A stretch of 7,670 bases of DNA from a bacterium UBP1_UBA4783 (GTDB taxonomy: Bacteria; Krumholzibacteriota; Krumholzibacteriia; Krumholzibacteriales; Krumholzibacteriaceae). Positions 5,901-7,670 of the stretch are shown piece by piece (positions within the stretch are counted from its first letter, which is position 1; each line of letters begins with the position of its first letter). Below the pieces are notes generated by a model that had not been told where the DNA came from, searched no databases, and was given only the letters and a program-made list of their open reading frames with translations. Where the stretch lies: positions 3,246 to 10,915 of the forward strand of contig DHHB01000026.1 in NCBI GenBank assembly GCA_002403075.1, in the 5' to 3' direction. Made by a program: the position numbers and the translations under genes.

Positions 5901-7618
5901 CGATCACCGAGCTTCTTCATCTTGTCGGCGGCCGAGCGGCTCTTCGGATCGAGCTCGAGCGATTTGCGGTAGGCCTCCCTCGCCTTCGCCCGCTCCTTGA
6001 GCTCGGCGTACGCGTCCCCGATGTGCTCCCAGATCACCGGATCGTCCCCGGCCTTCTCCGCGGCCGAGAGGAGTATGTCGAGGGCCGCGCGCGAGTTCCC
6101 CTGCTTGAAGCGGATCCAGCCGAGGCTGTCGAGATAGTAGCCGTTCTGCGGATCCTTGGCGAGCGCCTTCGAGACGAGCTTCTCGGCCAGGTCGAGGCTC
6201 TCGCCCTTCTCGGCGAGGATATACCCGTAGAAGTTCGCGAGCGAGGCGTCGTCGGAGTTGCGGTTGTAGAGCGGCACGACGCGCCGGAGCGCCTCGTCGT
6301 AGCGGCCCGTGCGGGAGTACAGGGCCGCGAGCTCGAGGAGCGTTCCCTCGTTCCCCGGATCGAGCTTCTCGGCGCGCAGCAGGAACGGCTCCGCCCGGCC
6401 CGTCTCTCCGGCCTTGCGAAGGATCGTGCCGACGAGGTAGTTGTTCTCCGCCGAATCCTCGGCCACTCGCTGCGCCGCCTCGTCGAGGTACTTCCGCTTC
6501 TCGTCCTCGTCGACGGAGACCGCCTCGTCGGGCGAGGCGGGCTCCCGCTGAGGCGCGTAGAGGATGACGAGCGCGCCGACGTAGTTCTCGAAGCGGCCAG
6601 GCTCGGCCGCGATCAGGCGTTTGACGTATCCGAACGCGGTCCGGAAGCGGCCCCTCTCCGTCTCGAGCTCGGCCATGACGCGCAGTATCGGGGGACGGTC
6701 TCCCATGGTGCTGAGGAGCTTGCCGAAAACGGCGAGCGCGTCGTCCGTTCTCCCCGCGCGGTAGAGGAAGCGGCCGTACACGAGCTCGCCCCCTTCCTCG
6801 AGCTTGCCGTCGCGGAAGAACGGATCGAGGAGCGCGGCCCCCTCGACGAACTCGCCGTCCTCGTACAGCATGTCGGAGAGCTCCTTGACGGCGCTCCCCG
6901 AGTGCGGATCGCTCTCGAGGGCCTCGCGGTATTCGCGTTTGGCTTCGGCGCGCCTGCCGGCCTCCGCGTGGATGCGCGCGAGCGCGAGATGCGCCGTGGC
7001 GTGGCGGGGGTTGCGCTCGATCGCCTTTCCGAGCGCGGCGGCGGCCTTCTCCATCTCCCCCGCTTCCGCTCGGAGGATCCCGAGGTCGTACCACACGGAA
7101 TCGTCCGTGCCGTCGATCGCCGAGGCCTCTTCGAGCGCGGCGATCGCCTCCGCGCGATTCCCCGCCTGCTGCGCGACGCGCGCGTAGAAGGCGAGGACCT
7201 CGAAGAGCGGCGCGTCCTCGCGCGCGCGCAGCTCGTCGAGGATCTCGAGCGAACGTGCGTTGTTCCCCAGCCGGTACTCGACCTCGGCGAGGATGAGACG
7301 GGCCTCGGTGCCGTGCTCGCCGCTCTCGAGAAGGCGTTCCGCGTGCTCTTTCGCCCGTTCGAAATCGCCGACCTGCGCGGCGACCTTCGCGAGACGAAGC
7401 ATGATGCGCGTGTTGCCGGGCTCCCTCGACGACGCGTACAGGTAGTACTGATAGGCGTCGTAATAATCGCTTTGCGCTTCGTGATATGTTCCCTTGAGAT
7501 ACGCGATGATGGCGCCCGTGTCGAACGGCTCCTCCGCTCGGATCGGCCGCGAAACGAGCGCCCCCGCGAGAAGAGCAGCCGACAGGGCCCATTTCAGGAA
7601 ATATCCCGTTTTCTTCAT
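5897..7618 (-). CDS. periplasmic tetratricopeptide-repeat protein of the type found upstream of lolB
   Basis: 573 residues from the ATG at 7618. Residues 1-28 are a signal peptide (MKK start, hydrophobic core, cleavage after IRA28), so the protein is exported. Nearly the whole mature part is TPR repeats of ~34 residues, from about 48 to the end. An acidic, poorly repeating insert lies near 360-390 (SPDEAVSVDEDEKRKYLDE). The last ~100 residues (462-561) match the strongly conserved end of the TPR protein that precedes lolB in Betaproteobacteria: N-x-Y-GYILAEKG, the DSLGW motif at 497-501, and HIGDAY from 532. The stop overlaps the LolB-like start as ATGA. The role of this protein is not firmly known even where it is common; as a TPR protein it probably binds partners in envelope assembly. 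No Shine-Dalgarno precedes the ATG, and a promoter places the start at the transcript end (7625-7653). Confidence 0.95.
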   Translation of the reverse strand: MKKTGYFLKWALSAALLAGALVSRPIRAEEPFDTGAIIAYLKGTYHEAQSDYYDAYQYYLYASSREPGNTRIMLRLAKVAAQVGDFERAKEHAERLLESGEHGTEARLILAEVEYRLGNNARSLEILDELRAREDAPLFEVLAFYARVAQQAGNRAEAIAALEEASAIDGTDDSVWYDLGILRAEAGEMEKAAAALGKAIERNPRHATAHLALARIHAEAGRRAEAKREYREALESDPHSGSAVKELSDMLYEDGEFVEGAALLDPFFRDGKLEEGGELVYGRFLYRAGRTDDALAVFGKLLSTMGDRPPILRVMAELETERGRFRTAFGYVKRLIAAEPGRFENYVGALVILYAPQREPASPDEAVSVDEDEKRKYLDEAAQRVAEDSAENNYLVGTILRKAGETGRAEPFLLRAEKLDPGNEGTLLELAALYSRTGRYDEALRRVVPLYNRNSDDASLANFYGYILAEKGESLDLAEKLVSKALAKDPQNGYYLDSLGWIRFKQGNSRAALDILLSAAEKAGDDPVIWEHIGDAYAELKERAKAREAYRKSLELDPKSRSAADKMKKLGDR

Positions 7619-7624
7619 GTTATC

Positions 7625-7653
7625 AGTATAGCGAAGCGCCCCGTTTCGGGCAA
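7625..7653 (-). promoter_or_regulatory. sigma70-type promoter of the TPR-LolB-like operon, predicted leaderless
   Basis: Minus strand: TTGCCC (7653-7648, four of six), an exact 17-base spacer, TATACT (7630-7625, five of six). Six bases (GATAAC) then separate the -10 from the ATG, so transcription should begin at or within a base or two of the start codon. There is no purine-rich ribosome site in this gap, which agrees with a leaderless transcript. A CCCG-TTT-CGGG inverted repeat (7640-7650) overlaps the -35 and could be an operator, though it is short. Confidence 0.6.
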
Positions 7654-7670
7654 AATGATTCGGCGCGCCG

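Noticed and set aside
5904..7592. 562-codon minus-strand frame overlapping the exported TPR gene
   Set aside because: Arg/Gly-rich shadow frame without repeats or domains; the TPR frame explains the region fully.
7661..7670. Ten-base palindrome CGGCGCGCCG at the right edge
   Set aside because: Short GC palindromes are common in such a genome and the window ends here, so no context is visible.

Overview
The window is a piece of a GC-rich genome, probably an uncultured member of the FCB group of the Krumholzibacteriota / Eisenbacteria / Latescibacterota kind. This placement is inferred from a C25-type peptidase ending in a Por/type IX (T9SS) sorting domain, a DUF4837-like lipoprotein, a very high-GC chromosome and short operons of envelope proteins. 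No rRNA or tRNA gene is present to confirm it, and there is no sign of a mobile element or CRISPR array.

Layout: the left 1.4 kb reads rightward and is less GC-rich. It holds the 3' end of a secreted C25-like peptidase with a T9SS C-terminal domain, then, 28 bases later, a small exported cysteine-rich protein. A 47-base gap with facing stop codons (1436-1482) separates this from five leftward genes of about 70% GC. In their transcription order, from the right edge, these are: a periplasmic TPR protein overlapping a LolB/DUF4292-like lipoprotein by ATGA (7618 down to 5145); a 144-base spacer of stacked GC hairpins that also carries an ECF-like promoter; an ECF sigma factor overlapping its zinc-finger anti-sigma factor by ATGA, followed 41 bases later by a DUF4837-like lipoprotein (5000 down to 2567); and a cytoplasmic TPR protein with its own promoter (2469 down to 1483). 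Coding density is high and no gene-free stretch exceeds 150 bases.

How the genes may work together: the leftward cluster looks like an envelope-biogenesis and envelope-stress neighbourhood. The TPR protein plus LolB-like pair resembles the TPR-lolB pair of Betaproteobacteria and may concern outer-membrane lipoprotein handling. The ECF sigma/anti-sigma pair is a membrane signalling switch whose anti-sigma factor ends in a periplasmic leucine zipper, and the DUF4837 lipoprotein is probably co-transcribed with it. The left-hand secreted peptidase and Cys-rich protein differ in base composition and look like an accessory cargo unit.

I see no wholly new system. The most interesting points are the anti-sigma leucine zipper, the possible leaderless ECF-type promoter of the sigma operon, the GC hairpin cluster, the Cys-rich exported protein, and the apparent loss of the catalytic histidine in the C25 peptidase.
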